Source: JBHHUI01 sp965248775
GTDB taxonomy: Bacteria > Chloroflexota > Anaerolineae > Anaerolineales > JBHHUI01
DNA: 64,000 nt
Direction of reading: 5' to 3'
NCBI GenBank assembly: GCA_965248775.1
Contig: OZ252150.1
Location: 2,170,001-2,234,000 of the forward strand
Below are positions 1-8,696 of this stretch, piece after piece. A program made the position numbers and the translations under genes. Position 1 is the first letter of the stretch, and each line of letters starts with the position of its first letter. The notes beneath the pieces were generated by a model, which was not told the origin of the DNA, made no database searches, and saw only the letters and a list, made by a program, of their open reading frames with translations.

Positions 1-306
1 CAGGCGCACAGATTCATACACCGCCTGCGAGTCGGTCGGAATGAACTCGACGTTATAGCCCATTTCCTGGTAGATCAAGCCGACCACGCGGGACATCACG
101 ATCTGGCTCGATCAGTTGTGCGTGGCGATGACGAGCGGTGTATCATTCTCCGCAACGTTCATTACCTCGCCCTCCATAGCTTCTTCCGGAGAGGCTTCCT
201 CTGGGGCAGCTTCTTCTGAAGCCGCAACGGGCTCAGCGGCCGGCTGACATGCAGCAAGAATGAACATGCCGACCAAAATCAGACTTAGAAACACATGTTT
301 CTTCAT
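1..306 (-). pseudogene. Glycine-betaine-type ABC transporter substrate-binding lipoprotein, 5' part, broken by an in-frame TGA
   Basis: An intact copy would bind glycine betaine or a related quaternary amine outside the membrane and deliver it to an ABC permease. Residues 1-20 are a lipoprotein signal peptide ending LAAC (Cys20). An acidic Glu/Ala/Pro linker runs to about residue 48, followed by the first strand of the binding domain (PLVIATHN). The frame meets TGA at 112-114, where this family usually has Trp (N-W-S-S-Q). It then stays open to the window edge with clear family resemblance (IVMSRVVGLIYQEMGYNV). So a single nonsense change breaks it; the rest of the gene lies outside the window. 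It is divergent from the glutamine-synthetase/GlxBCD cluster, which fits a methylated-amine substrate. A sequencing error at the TGA cannot be excluded. Confidence 0.75.
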
Positions 307-465
307 GAGTAGTACTCCTCCTTAAAGGATTTGCTGGACTTGACCAAAATATTTCGAGTGCGCGTTATCAGATCTGTATTTTGAGTCTGATAAATATCTT
401 TCCTCCTTTCAAAGATGAACGATGAGTGAAGCAAAGCTCTTCTACATCATCTATAAAAATCTCAT

Positions 466-505
466 AAAGAAAAACCGGTCGTAGGGAAGAATCCCCACAA
501 CCGGT
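466..505 (-). terminator. Terminator- or attenuator-like hairpin in the leader of the binding-protein gene
   Basis: Read on the minus strand, two ACCGGT-containing arms (474-505) form an imperfect stem with a small loop, followed directly by a T-rich run (466-473). It lies about 160 bases upstream of the lipoprotein start with no gene before it. If functional it would be an attenuator in the 5' leader rather than a gene end. This is inferred from shape only. Confidence 0.35.
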
Positions 506-716
506 CGATGAATACCAGTGCAACAAATTGCGCCACTGAAAATCAGTGGCAGTCTTATTTATCATTTTGAACATCGGATTCTCACTCGACATTTGAGTGA
601 AGCACTCGAGCCAAGGGTGTTTGCAATACAATTCCAAATTCGATCCGGGTAGAATTGAATTGTATGGACTAAGCTGATACTAATCTGCAGAATTACACAG
701 TGAGCAGTATAGCATA

Positions 717-746
717 ATATCGGAAAATATTGCTAATATCCGATAT
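717..746. promoter_or_regulatory. Perfect 8-bp palindrome overlapping a TATAAT box
   Basis: ATATCGGA (717-724) and TCCGATAT (739-746) form perfect inverted arms separated by 14 bases. TATAAT at 744-749 overlaps the right arm on the plus strand. The site lies in the divergent region between the transporter gene and the glutamine-synthetase cluster. A dimeric regulator, possibly the Lrp/AsnC protein encoded at 8697, could bind here; that link is inference. Confidence 0.35.
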
Positions 747-2064
747 AATATCTATTAAAATGGAATAACTGCCGTTTAATCTCATAATTAATGACATATT
801 TTAGACAAATTAATTATCGCATGGTACTATCCTGCCATCCATGACAATTGACAGTACGAAGCGTCTCGTGCATGGTTGTGACAGCCACATTTTGCATCCG
901 CCAACTATGAATCTACGCAGGAGATGACATGACTGATCTAGAAGCATAGGTAAATGCTGATGGGCGTGCCGAACTGGTCAAGCAGGTTCAGAGCAAGATC
1001 ACCGAGCTGGGCATCACTTATATCTATTACCAGTTCGTCTCGGTAACCGGGCGCGTGATGGGCAAGGGCGTGCCGGCAGACCACTGGGAGTCGATTGCAG
1101 AAAAAGGCTTCCAACTAGTTTATGGCTCTACGGCCAACCTGTTCGTCGACCGTAAAGGCAACTACATCGGCTACGGGCCGGAAGCGGCCGAACTGGTCGG
1201 CATTCCGGAACCTGAAACGTTTGTCCAGTTGCCATGGGATAAACGTATTGGGCGCGTCTTTTGCACGCTCTTCCGCAACCGAGATGAGCCGGAAGACCCG
1301 GGAGCATTCCTGACCTCTGATTGCCGAGGGAATTTGACGCGCACGCATGCCGAGTTCCAGGAGAAACATGGCCTCACCCTACGCGCTGGCTTCGAGCCTG
1401 AAATGATGTGGCTTAAAAAGAATGAGGCCGGTCAGCCAGATGGCGGTTATAGCGAGCCGTATTGCTATCATATCGACCAATTCGAGTCGTTGCGCCCGGT
1501 CGTGATGAAAGTAATTGAATACGCGCGCGTTGGGCATCGACATGATCCAGGGCGACCATGAAGACGCGCCCGGCCAATTGGAGCTAAATTACCAATTTGA
1601 TGGCGTGCTCAAGTCAGCGGATCGGCTGACTACTTATCGCCAGATATGCGCACAGGTCGCGCGCGAGTTTGGCATCATCGCCTGCTTCATGTCAAAGCCG
1701 TTCATGGGCGTATCGGCCTCGGGCTGTCATACCAATCTGTCGCTTTGGAAGGGCGGTGCGGATCATGCAGGCCGCGTTCTCGTATGTTCGCGGTGGCGAG
1801 AATGTCTTTATGCCTGCGGAAGGGGAGCGAAAGCCCGGAACGATCGGACTAAACGTCATTGGCGGCATCCTCGAGCATATCGGCGGCCTGACAGTGCTCG
1901 GCTGTGCGACGGTCAACTCGTATCGCCGCTTCTGGGAGACCGGATTCTGGGCGCCGGTATTTGCGGACTGGGGCTACCAGAACCGCACTTGCAGCTTGCG
2001 CGTCTCAGCGCCCGGCCGGTTTGAATACCGCGCGGTTGACTCGACAGTCAATCCTTATCTGGTG

Positions 2065-3255
2065 TTCACTACCGGACACTTTCTGCGCGGGGCATGTCAA
2101 AGGCGACCGGGATGGGCAGATGCTCATTTAGGAACTGTTCCAGCAGGCGCAAGCCGAGTTGAAATAGGCTCAGATCACAGCGGTCGGTGCGGTGAATGAC
2201 TTGCACCCAATTATCTCGTTTGGCGATGACGCCCAAGTAGATGATCCAGATGTAAGCAAGGCAAGCTGCGATCATCAACCGGGCCAGCCGGGCCGGGTCG
2301 GCGATATGGCTTTTATGCAAATTGAAGCCCCGGCTTTTCTGGTCGGAGAAGAAAGTTTCAATACGAAAGCGTTTGTTATACCAGGAACAGGCTTCGGCAA
2401 CCAGCTCCAGGTTGGTGACCAGATAGAGGGGCTCTTTGCAGTCGCGCTGCCACCACGCGATGGCAAGGACGGGCCCATATTCCTGCTGGGTGAAGGCGAC
2501 ATCCGGCACGCCGCGGTATGCACCACGGGGCACATCCAGGTCGGCGAAGGCGAACCAGTCGCCCCCTTCACATAGCTGGACATGCTTGGCCGTGCGACAG
2601 ACGTAGGCCCATTCGTAGTCATTCAGAGCCGCCTGGAGGTTCGTGCCATCGAATTCACCATCCCCCAGGAAGACGACATCGCTTGCAGGGGGCACCAAAG
2701 CGTGTACTTCTGTCAACAACTGCACGTGTGTCGCTTCTGAAAAATGTCCCTTGCTCCCTTTGACGGTGACCCACGCCACCGGCAAAGCACGTTGCTTGTA
2801 GATGACGCTCACCATCAGGGTCAGGCAACCGCGGCCCACTTCGCTGCCGTCCATTGCCAACACGAGCGTGCGGTCCTGCGCCAGACCCTGCAATAAGGGT
2901 TCAGCGAAGGGTAGAAAGAAGACTTCGTTATTAATATGCTCATTCTTGACCCAGCGGGCGTACCGTTTGACCCGGCTCTCGGGTTTGTTGCCGTCTGGCA
3001 CTTTCCTGGCGATCGCCGGTAGCTGGCTACTCTGGCTGCGGACAATTCCGCTGACCATGGCAGCGAGCGTATCCAAATGGCGAGCCAAGTTGCCCTGCGG
3101 TTCTCCTGGGTACAGTTGCCGCAAGGCGCTCTTTATGGCACGATATGTACGGCGGTTGTCACTCATGGCGATACTCCCCTTGTTCTGTGGTAGAACGGAG
3201 AGTGTAGCCGAGAGGCAACCGCTAATCAATCACGGATAAAGTGTCCGGTAGTGAA
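2065..3255 (-). mobile_element. IS4-superfamily insertion sequence with perfect 18-bp ends and 8-bp target duplication
   Basis: The 1191-bp element starts TTCACTACCGGACACTTT at 2065 and ends with the exact inverse at 3238-3255. The target ATCTGGTG is duplicated at 2057-2064 and 3256-3263. One transposase gene on the minus strand fills it. The intact ends and duplication point to a simple, fairly recent insertion into the glutamine-synthetase-like gene. Confidence 0.93.
2069..3166 (-). CDS. IS4-superfamily DDE transposase
   Basis: A 365-residue transposase that moves the surrounding element. I chose the ATG at 3166 (MSDNRRTYRAIKSALRQ) because it is preceded by an AAGGGGAG ribosome site; an upstream start at 3229 would lie nearly in the terminal repeat. 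The first catalytic Asp is probably in LAMDGSEVGRG, the second in VFLGDGEFDG, and the glutamate lies in the YNKRFRIETFFSDQKSRG segment near residue 290, which resembles the Y-R-E-K region of IS4-type enzymes. The stop lies four bases inside the right terminal repeat. No frameshift or nonsense codon is visible, so it may be active. Confidence 0.85.
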   Translation of the reverse strand: MSDNRRTYRAIKSALRQLYPGEPQGNLARHLDTLAAMVSGIVRSQSSQLPAIARKVPDGNKPESRVKRYARWVKNEHINNEVFFLPFAEPLLQGLAQDRTLVLAMDGSEVGRGCLTLMVSVIYKQRALPVAWVTVKGSKGHFSEATHVQLLTEVHALVPPASDVVFLGDGEFDGTNLQAALNDYEWAYVCRTAKHVQLCEGGDWFAFADLDVPRGAYRGVPDVAFTQQEYGPVLAIAWWQRDCKEPLYLVTNLELVAEACSWYNKRFRIETFFSDQKSRGFNLHKSHIADPARLARLMIAACLAYIWIIYLGVIAKRDNWVQVIHRTDRCDLSLFQLGLRLLEQFLNEHLPIPVAFDMPRAESVR

Positions 3256-3680
3256 ATCTGGTGTCATCCGGTCTGCTCCAAGCCTTCGACGATGGCATCG
3301 ATCGCAACCTCGAACCGGGCGAGCCGGAAGCGGACAATGTTTACACCTTGGTCGAGACCGGAAAGAAAGAGGTTAAGACAGTTCCCCTCTCGCTGGGAGA
3401 AGCTCTCGATATGTTCGAGGCCGACGACGTCATCAAAGCCGCACTACCCGGCGACATGTACCGCGTCTTCATGCACTACAAGCGCGATGAGTGGGAGAAG
3501 TATCTCGCGACGGTTACGCAGTGGGATTTGGAAGAGTACTTGAATTGCTTGCCGTAAGAATTAAAACAGAGTGCACGGAGATACACAGAGAAAACAAAAA
3601 GACTCTGTGCTATTAATGCCACACTCTTTACATCTCTGTGATAATGGCTGTATAGCTTCAAAATAAGGAGAGTTTTCATA

Positions 3681-4616
3681 ATGTGCGGAATTGCCGGAGT
3701 ATTCCATCGCGGCGAGCCGGCCAATATTGGCGAAGAGATGGCGACCATGTTGCGTTCCTTGAAACACCGCGGGCCAGACTCGACCGGCTATGGTCTGTAT
3801 GGCGTCCCAAATCCGGACGAGTTGATCATGCGCTTCAAGGTGGCCGAGCAGAAAGATATGGAGCGCGGCTTTGAGATCCACACTCAGATCAAAGAACGGC
3901 GCGCGGCGGTCGACCGCCGCCTGCTCGATATGGGCGCCGAGATTGTCGCGCCCGAAGCGGCGACCGAGTACGCTTACCGCTACCGCCTGCTCTTCGACGG
4001 CGACCTACGCGAAATGTCCAATATATTGGAGGACATCGAAGGCGTAGAAATACTCTCGCTCGGCGAGGCGCTCGAACTCATCAAAGACCTTGGCGACGCA
4101 AATGTTGTCAGCGACCAATATGGACTTGACGCTTTTGTCGGCACGCACGCCATCGGCCACTCTCGTATGGCGACTGAATCGGACGTCGACATCCGCTCGG
4201 CTCATCCCTACTGGGCGTATCCATTTAAAGACATATCTGTCGTCCACAACGGGCAGCTCACCAACTATTGGAGCATGCGCCGCGAATTCGAACGTCAGGG
4301 TGCGCGCTTCGTTTCCAACTGCGATTCCGAGCTGCTCGCCGTTTACGTCGGCCACAAAATGGAACAGGGCGGCACACTCGAAGAGGCCTTGCGTGACTCT
4401 GTTGAGGAACTGGACGGCGTCTTCACATATCTCATCGCCACCTCCGATAGCCTCGGCATGGCCAAAGATGTCATGGCGGCCAAACCGATGGTGCTGTACG
4501 AGAGCGACGAGATGGTCGCGCTCGCATCCGAGGAAGTTGCAATCCGCACGATTTTCCCGCACGAAATCGATTCAATAGATCCCTACGCGGGCGAGGTTTA
4601 CGTATGGCACAACTAG
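3681..4616 (+). CDS. glxB: Class II glutamine amidotransferase subunit (GlxB / MgsA type)
   Basis: This subunit hydrolyses glutamine and passes ammonia, or by homology with N-methylglutamate synthase handles the gamma-glutamyl amide, to a glutamate-synthase-like complex in the cytoplasm. The start is fixed by AAGGAG at 3665-3670 and by the family signature MCGIAGVFHRG, whose Cys2 is the N-terminal nucleophile after Met removal. KHRGPDSTGYG and HNGQLTNY are typical amidotransferase motifs. At 311 residues it has the usual length. Its TAG stop overlaps the next start by 13 bases (GTATGGCACAACTAG), indicating translational coupling. With the next two genes it splits glutamate synthase into three subunits, as in rhizobial glxBCD and methylotroph mgsABC. 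Confidence 0.88.
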   Translation: MCGIAGVFHRGEPANIGEEMATMLRSLKHRGPDSTGYGLYGVPNPDELIMRFKVAEQKDMERGFEIHTQIKERRAAVDRRLLDMGAEIVAPEAATEYAYRYRLLFDGDLREMSNILEDIEGVEILSLGEALELIKDLGDANVVSDQYGLDAFVGTHAIGHSRMATESDVDIRSAHPYWAYPFKDISVVHNGQLTNYWSMRREFERQGARFVSNCDSELLAVYVGHKMEQGGTLEEALRDSVEELDGVFTYLIATSDSLGMAKDVMAAKPMVLYESDEMVALASEEVAIRTIFPHEIDSIDPYAGEVYVWHN

Positions 4617-5440
4617 CCGAACAAACATTGGAAGGAATTCACGGCGAGATACTCGCCGGGCGCGATCACAAGGCCGTCTTCTCGCCCGAGACCATAGAAA
4701 ACTTCCTTTACCACGACGCGTATGTCGTCGATTTCGACAAAAAGGCTGAGATCGATGCCGAGGGCAAGACCGCGCCGGAGGTCAATCGTCAAATCCGCGA
4801 TCTGATGAAAGCAGGGCACGGTCACATCGTCGTCAAAAATCCGGGCGCCAAACACTCACTTTGTATCAGCATCCTGAATCGCCTGAATCTAACGATTGAA
4901 GGCAGTTTGGGTTACTACGGGGTCGGGCTCCTCGATGGCCCGAATGTGCACATCACCGGGCGTGTGGGTTGGGGATGCGCTGAAAACATGCTGGCCGGGA
5001 CAGTCCTGATCGATAAGAACGCCGGTTCAAGCTTTGGCGCAGGGTTCCGTGGCGGCGATCTAGTCTGCCGCGGTGATGTCGGCGGTGGTACAGGCATTTC
5101 GATGAAAGGCGGCACGATAATCGTTGGCGGTCGCACCGGCATTCTGTCCGGCTTCATGATGCAGCGCGGGCGCATGATCATCCTCGGCGACGCCGACGAC
5201 AATCTAGGCGACTCAATGTACGACGGCATCATCTACGTCGGTGGAAAGATCAGCTCGCTCGGTATCGACGCTGTGCCCGGAGATATGACGGACGCCGACG
5301 CGACCTGGTTGAGCAAAAAATTGGGAATATACGGCCTCGAAGCGCCGAACGGTGTGGAAAACATGCAGAAGATTGTCGCCGGCAAGCAATTGTGGAATTA
5401 CGACAATCTTGAGCCGTCCGAGAAGAAAATCGTACTTTGA
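4604..5440 (+). CDS. glxC: Glutamate synthase GXGXG-domain subunit (GlxC / MgsB type)
   Basis: A 278-residue stand-alone version of the right-handed beta-helix domain found at the C-terminus of large glutamate synthase. It is thought to hold the amidotransferase and FMN domains together. The glycine-rich helix runs from about residue 105 to 210 (GRVGWGCAENM, GAGFRGGDLVCRGDVGGG, GGTIIVGGRTG, GRMIILGDADDN). No catalytic residues are expected. It overlaps GlxB and is followed 107 bases later by GlxD, so the three form one unit. The intact complex contrasts with the broken glutamine-synthetase-like gene just upstream. Confidence 0.88.
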   Translation: MAQLAEQTLEGIHGEILAGRDHKAVFSPETIENFLYHDAYVVDFDKKAEIDAEGKTAPEVNRQIRDLMKAGHGHIVVKNPGAKHSLCISILNRLNLTIEGSLGYYGVGLLDGPNVHITGRVGWGCAENMLAGTVLIDKNAGSSFGAGFRGGDLVCRGDVGGGTGISMKGGTIIVGGRTGILSGFMMQRGRMIILGDADDNLGDSMYDGIIYVGGKISSLGIDAVPGDMTDADATWLSKKLGIYGLEAPNGVENMQKIVAGKQLWNYDNLEPSEKKIVL

Positions 5441-5547
5441 TCAGTATTCAGTATCAGGTATTCAATTATCTGTGTCCAGCTATTTGGTCAAATGAAGATG
5501 ACTGAATAATGAATCCCGAAGACTGCAATCACAAGGAGTATTACTTA

Positions 5548-6894
5548 ATGCACTCCATGAATAGCCGCAACACAGAAATTCTCGGCCAAAACTTTACTTT
5601 CCAGCCGCACGTCATTGATGACATTCACATCAAAGCGCATCTCGGTCGCTACCGCATGCGCGGGATGGCAATGTTTAAGCCCATCCCGAACTGGGACGAC
5701 CTGACGTTTCTGCCCGGCACGCTAACACGCTTTGTCATCGAGGGCTACCGCGAGAAATGCGAGACCAAAACGATCATCGGTCCCAACGCGAAACGCCCGC
5801 TTGAACTCGATATTCCGCTCTACATCACCGGCATGAGTTTCGGCGCGCTCTCGTATGAAGCCAAGGTGGCGCTCGGACGCGGGGCGACCATGGCCAGTAC
5901 CGCCACCTGCTCCGGCGAAGGCGGCATGCTGCCCGACGAGCGCCGCTATTCGGACAAGTGGTTCTATCAATTGATCCAATCGCGCTATGGCTTCAACCCG
6001 CACCATCTGCAGCTGGCGGATGGAGTGGAATTTTTCATCGGACATGGCTGTAAAGTCGGCCTCGGCGGGCATTTGATGGGCCAGAAAGTAACCGATCAGA
6101 TCGCCGAGATGCGCTCACTGCCCGCTGGGATCGACCAGCGTTCGCCCGCCAGACTCCCGGACTGGCTCGGACCAGATGACCTGGCCCTCAAGATCGATGA
6201 GATTCGGGATGCAACTGATGGGCAAGTCCCGATCCAGCTCAAATTGGGTTCCGCCCGCGTGTACGACGACGTGCGCATGGCCGCAAAAACCGGACCCGAC
6301 AGTATCTATCTGGATGGGATGGAAGGCTCCACCGGCGCCGGTCCGCATCTCGCCACCGAGGAGACCGGCGTGCCAGGCATTGCCGCAATCCGTCAGGCCC
6401 GCAAAGCACTTAATGATGTCGGCAAGACCGGCGAGATATCGCTGGTTTATGCGGGCGGCATCCGTAACGGAGCCGATGTGGCCAAGGCGCTCGCACTCGG
6501 CGCCGACGCGATCGCCATTGGCACGGCCGCAATGGTTGCCCTCAACTGCAACAAGGAAATTCCCGGCGTGACTGACTATGAGGGAACGGTCGGTGTCCCG
6601 GCCGGCTACTGCTACCACTGCCACACGGGTCTATGCCCGGTCGGCGTCGCAACGCAAAATCCAGAGCTGCGCAAACGACTCGATCCAGACGAGGCAGCCG
6701 TGCGGGTTTACAATTTCCTGCATACGCTGACAATTGAGTGCCAGATGTTTGCCCGCGCCTGTGGTAAAACAAACGTCCATTCACTCGAACCTGAAGACCT
6801 GGCCGCACTCACGATGGAAGCATCGGCGATGGCAATGGTGCCGTTGGCCGGCACGCAACACACGGTCGGCCGACCGGACATGGACCGATATTAA
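5548..6894 (+). CDS. glxD: Glutamate synthase FMN/iron-sulfur subunit (GlxD / MgsC type)
   Basis: The catalytic TIM-barrel subunit binds FMN and a [3Fe-4S] cluster and reduces or forms the glutamate product. I start at ATG 5548 because AAGGAG sits at 5533-5538 with good spacing; the longer frame from 5509 has no ribosome site. Visible motifs include TGMSFGALSYEAKVALGRGA, the SGEGGM loop, IQLKLGSAR, LDGMEGSTGAGP and YAGGIRNGADVAKALALGAD (FMN phosphate site). The cluster ligands are in CYHCHTGLCPVGVATQ. The length (448 residues) fits MgsC/GlxD. The product could be N-methylglutamate if the partner amide is gamma-glutamylmethylamide, but the sequence alone does not prove that. Confidence 0.88.
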   Translation: MHSMNSRNTEILGQNFTFQPHVIDDIHIKAHLGRYRMRGMAMFKPIPNWDDLTFLPGTLTRFVIEGYREKCETKTIIGPNAKRPLELDIPLYITGMSFGALSYEAKVALGRGATMASTATCSGEGGMLPDERRYSDKWFYQLIQSRYGFNPHHLQLADGVEFFIGHGCKVGLGGHLMGQKVTDQIAEMRSLPAGIDQRSPARLPDWLGPDDLALKIDEIRDATDGQVPIQLKLGSARVYDDVRMAAKTGPDSIYLDGMEGSTGAGPHLATEETGVPGIAAIRQARKALNDVGKTGEISLVYAGGIRNGADVAKALALGADAIAIGTAAMVALNCNKEIPGVTDYEGTVGVPAGYCYHCHTGLCPVGVATQNPELRKRLDPDEAAVRVYNFLHTLTIECQMFARACGKTNVHSLEPEDLAALTMEASAMAMVPLAGTQHTVGRPDMDRY

Positions 6895-6902
6895 ACATAA
6901 AC

Positions 6903-8228
6903 ATGGAACTGCCAAAGAAATCACGTTACGTCATCATCGGCGCCGGGGTACATGTACTGAGCACGGCATGGCATTTGGCTAAGGAACTCAAGGCGCGTGG
7001 TAAAGGCGGCGGCGAAGACATTTTAATCGTTGACAAGACCGGTATCGCCGCCGCCGCGAGCGGCATCGCATGTGGCGTCGTGCGCAACAATTATTTCCAA
7101 CCCGCCATGGGGGAGCTGATGCGCGTGAGCGTGGAAGTCTGGGAATCTGATAGCGAGGCCTTTGCCTATAATTCGGTAGGCTACCTAGTCTGTGCCTCGG
7201 AAGATCAGGCCGGCGATCTGGAAACTGTCTACGCGCGGCAACAATCGACTGACTACAATTCCTCGCTGATCCGTGGGGAAGTTGCGGTCGACCGTTACAT
7301 GAAGGCGCTCTTCCCGGACTGGAAAGCCAAGGGGCTGACTACAATCTTGCATGAGCATCGTGGCGGATTTGCGTTCAACAAAGATTCGATGCACGGCATC
7401 GCCCGCAAAGCTGAAGCAGAGGGGGTGCGCATTTGCAGCGGCATTGAAGTGACCGGCTTCCGCCAATCAAACGGACATGTTACGGCTGTCGAAACAAACG
7501 AAGGGGACATTGAGTCGGATTATGTGGTGCTGGCCGTAGTACCCTGGATTAAGCAACTCTGGACCGCACTCGGATTGCCAAACAAGGTCGCCGTCCGCGA
7601 CCCCACCAATGGGCAGCTCGTCGAAGACCTCGAGATGTGGACTTATTGGCGACTGCAGGAGGGCGAGATTGAAGTCGATCCGAAAATGTTTGTCACGGCG
7701 GAAGGCAACACGCCACCTGTGATCCACATCGATTCGAATGAGCCACTCATCTCTACATCTATGGGCAATGTCATCAACAATTCATCCTGGGGAATTTATT
7801 TCAAACAAGACCGCGAAGGCGTGCAGGGCGGCGCTGTACCGGAAAATATGGGACATGCAGCGCAACTGGACCCCTACGGCCCGGAAAGCCCGTATTACGT
7901 GGTCGACGAAAACTTCATCGATTATTGGACCAGCGCCCTTGCCCATTGCATGGACCGATTTGAAAACGTGCACACGCACTATAGGAATGAGCCCAGCGGC
8001 GGCATCGGCGCGTTCACGGTGGACAACTTTCCTGTCTTCGACTGGATGATGCCAAACGTCTACGTCGTAGCTGACAGCAATCACGGCTACAAAATGATTG
8101 GCGTCGGCAAGGAAGTGGCGCGGACGTTGGTCGGCGAGGAAAGTTCTGTGTTACATCCATTCCGTTTCTCACGCTACGCCGAAGGCGACTTGCATCCAAC
8201 CTCGAACAGCCCGTTCCCATGGGCTTAA
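6903..8228 (+). CDS. FAD-dependent amine oxidoreductase, DAO family (sarcosine oxidase beta / N-methylglutamate dehydrogenase-like)
   Basis: A 441-residue DAO-superfamily flavoenzyme likely to oxidise an N-methylated amino acid such as sarcosine, dimethylglycine or N-methylglutamate. The N-terminal Rossmann strand is YVIIGAGVHVLSTAWHL, in which the third glycine of GxGxxG is replaced by Val (residue 18). The acidic end of the second strand is ILIVDK. The C-terminal FAD closure is PSGGIGAFTVDNFPVFDW, then VYVVADSNHGYKMIGVG. It starts 8 bases after GlxD and belongs to the same operon. Tetrameric sarcosine oxidase or MgdABCD would need further subunits, which are not seen here. The Val could weaken FAD binding or be an error. 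Confidence 0.8.
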   Translation: MELPKKSRYVIIGAGVHVLSTAWHLAKELKARGKGGGEDILIVDKTGIAAAASGIACGVVRNNYFQPAMGELMRVSVEVWESDSEAFAYNSVGYLVCASEDQAGDLETVYARQQSTDYNSSLIRGEVAVDRYMKALFPDWKAKGLTTILHEHRGGFAFNKDSMHGIARKAEAEGVRICSGIEVTGFRQSNGHVTAVETNEGDIESDYVVLAVVPWIKQLWTALGLPNKVAVRDPTNGQLVEDLEMWTYWRLQEGEIEVDPKMFVTAEGNTPPVIHIDSNEPLISTSMGNVINNSSWGIYFKQDREGVQGGAVPENMGHAAQLDPYGPESPYYVVDENFIDYWTSALAHCMDRFENVHTHYRNEPSGGIGAFTVDNFPVFDWMMPNVYVVADSNHGYKMIGVGKEVARTLVGEESSVLHPFRFSRYAEGDLHPTSNSPFPWA

Positions 8229-8240
8229 AATTGGAGTATT

Positions 8241-8597
8241 ATGAGCGAAACAATCGACCGCGGAGAGGATAAAGATGCCGGCCAGCACGTCGGCTACCGT
8301 TACGACGTCAACCTGTTGCCGGATTATGAGCGACTTACGCCATTCCTGAAGCAATATATCGAGATTATGGGATGGAAAGACCTGAACTGGCTCGAGGACG
8401 TTCACATGGGATATGAAGGTGATGTACCCGCCGTCTTCGATCGCAACATCAATGGCTGGTTGCAGCTTCCTGAAGACATGCAGCTCCCCGAGGGACAGCA
8501 GGATCGCGACATGCTCGCGCGCGAGATGCTCATCAAATACCAAATGTCGCCCGAACATCCGTTAGTCGAGCTAAAGGAAACGTACAAGAAATTCTAG
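8241..8597 (+). CDS. Small conserved-looking protein of unknown function in the amine oxidase operon
   Basis: A 118-residue, acidic, soluble protein without signal peptide, membrane helix or cysteines. The ATG at 8241 has TTGGAG upstream and lies 12 bases after the oxidoreductase stop, so it is probably co-transcribed with it. Trp- and Tyr-rich segments (YIEIMGWKDLNWLEDVHMGY) and the C-terminal helix (EHPLVELKETYKKF) stand out. I do not recognise a family. It lacks the cysteine-rich pattern of sarcosine oxidase delta subunits, so I do not assign that role. An accessory subunit of the neighbouring flavoenzyme is a reasonable guess from position only. Confidence 0.6.
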   Translation: MSETIDRGEDKDAGQHVGYRYDVNLLPDYERLTPFLKQYIEIMGWKDLNWLEDVHMGYEGDVPAVFDRNINGWLQLPEDMQLPEGQQDRDMLAREMLIKYQMSPEHPLVELKETYKKF

Positions 8598-8696
8598 GCT
8601 CGTGATCGGCAGGCTCGCGGGTAAGCAGACGACGTATGGGTTGCCAGATTCTCACTCCGTTCCCACCAAGCACACTCCGCCGAAAGTTCGCTGTGT

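Larger units (their letters stand above)
307..928. other. Long divergent intergenic region with several inverted repeats
   Basis: This AT-rich stretch separates the broken binding protein (minus) from the glutamine-synthetase pseudogene (plus). I see no convincing gene; the ORF possible at 368-637 has no family resemblance. It holds several inverted repeats: a CCGGT-ended hairpin at 474-505, a CCACTG/CAGTGG hairpin at about 533-551, an ATACAATTC/GAATTGTAT pair at about 624-664, and a palindrome at 717-746. Together they suggest a structured leader for the minus-strand transcript plus an operator region. No known riboswitch class was recognised. Confidence 0.4.
929..3557 (+). pseudogene. Glutamine-synthetase-family enzyme (GlnT / gamma-glutamylmethylamide synthetase type), multiply broken
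   Basis: The family ligates an amine to glutamate using ATP. In clusters with GlxBCD/MgsABC partners it often acts on methylamine (GmaS) or ammonia. The ATG at 929 follows a CAGGAG ribosome site, but codon 7 is TAG (947-949). The frame then reads well (VMGKGVPADHWESIAEKG) until a frameshift near 1530 in a GCGCGCG run. It continues in another frame (LELNYQFDG, CHTNLSLWKGG), shifts again with a small deletion near 1755, and goes on (VNSYRRFWETGFWAPV, NPYLV). An IS4-superfamily element is inserted exactly between codons at 2064/2065. The C-terminus resumes at 3264 (SSGLLQAFDDG, MHYKRDEWEKY) and ends at TAA 3555-3557. At least four independent lesions make this a clear pseudogene, which removes the first step from the cluster. 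Confidence 0.88.

Noticed and set aside
368..637. Minus-strand ORF in the first intergenic region
   Set aside because: No ribosome site or family resemblance, and it runs through several hairpins.
2192..2763. Plus-strand ORFs inside the first insertion sequence
   Set aside because: They are complements of the well-supported transposase reading frame.
8241..8597. Sarcosine oxidase delta subunit
   Set aside because: Position would fit, but the protein has no cysteines and does not show the delta-subunit pattern.
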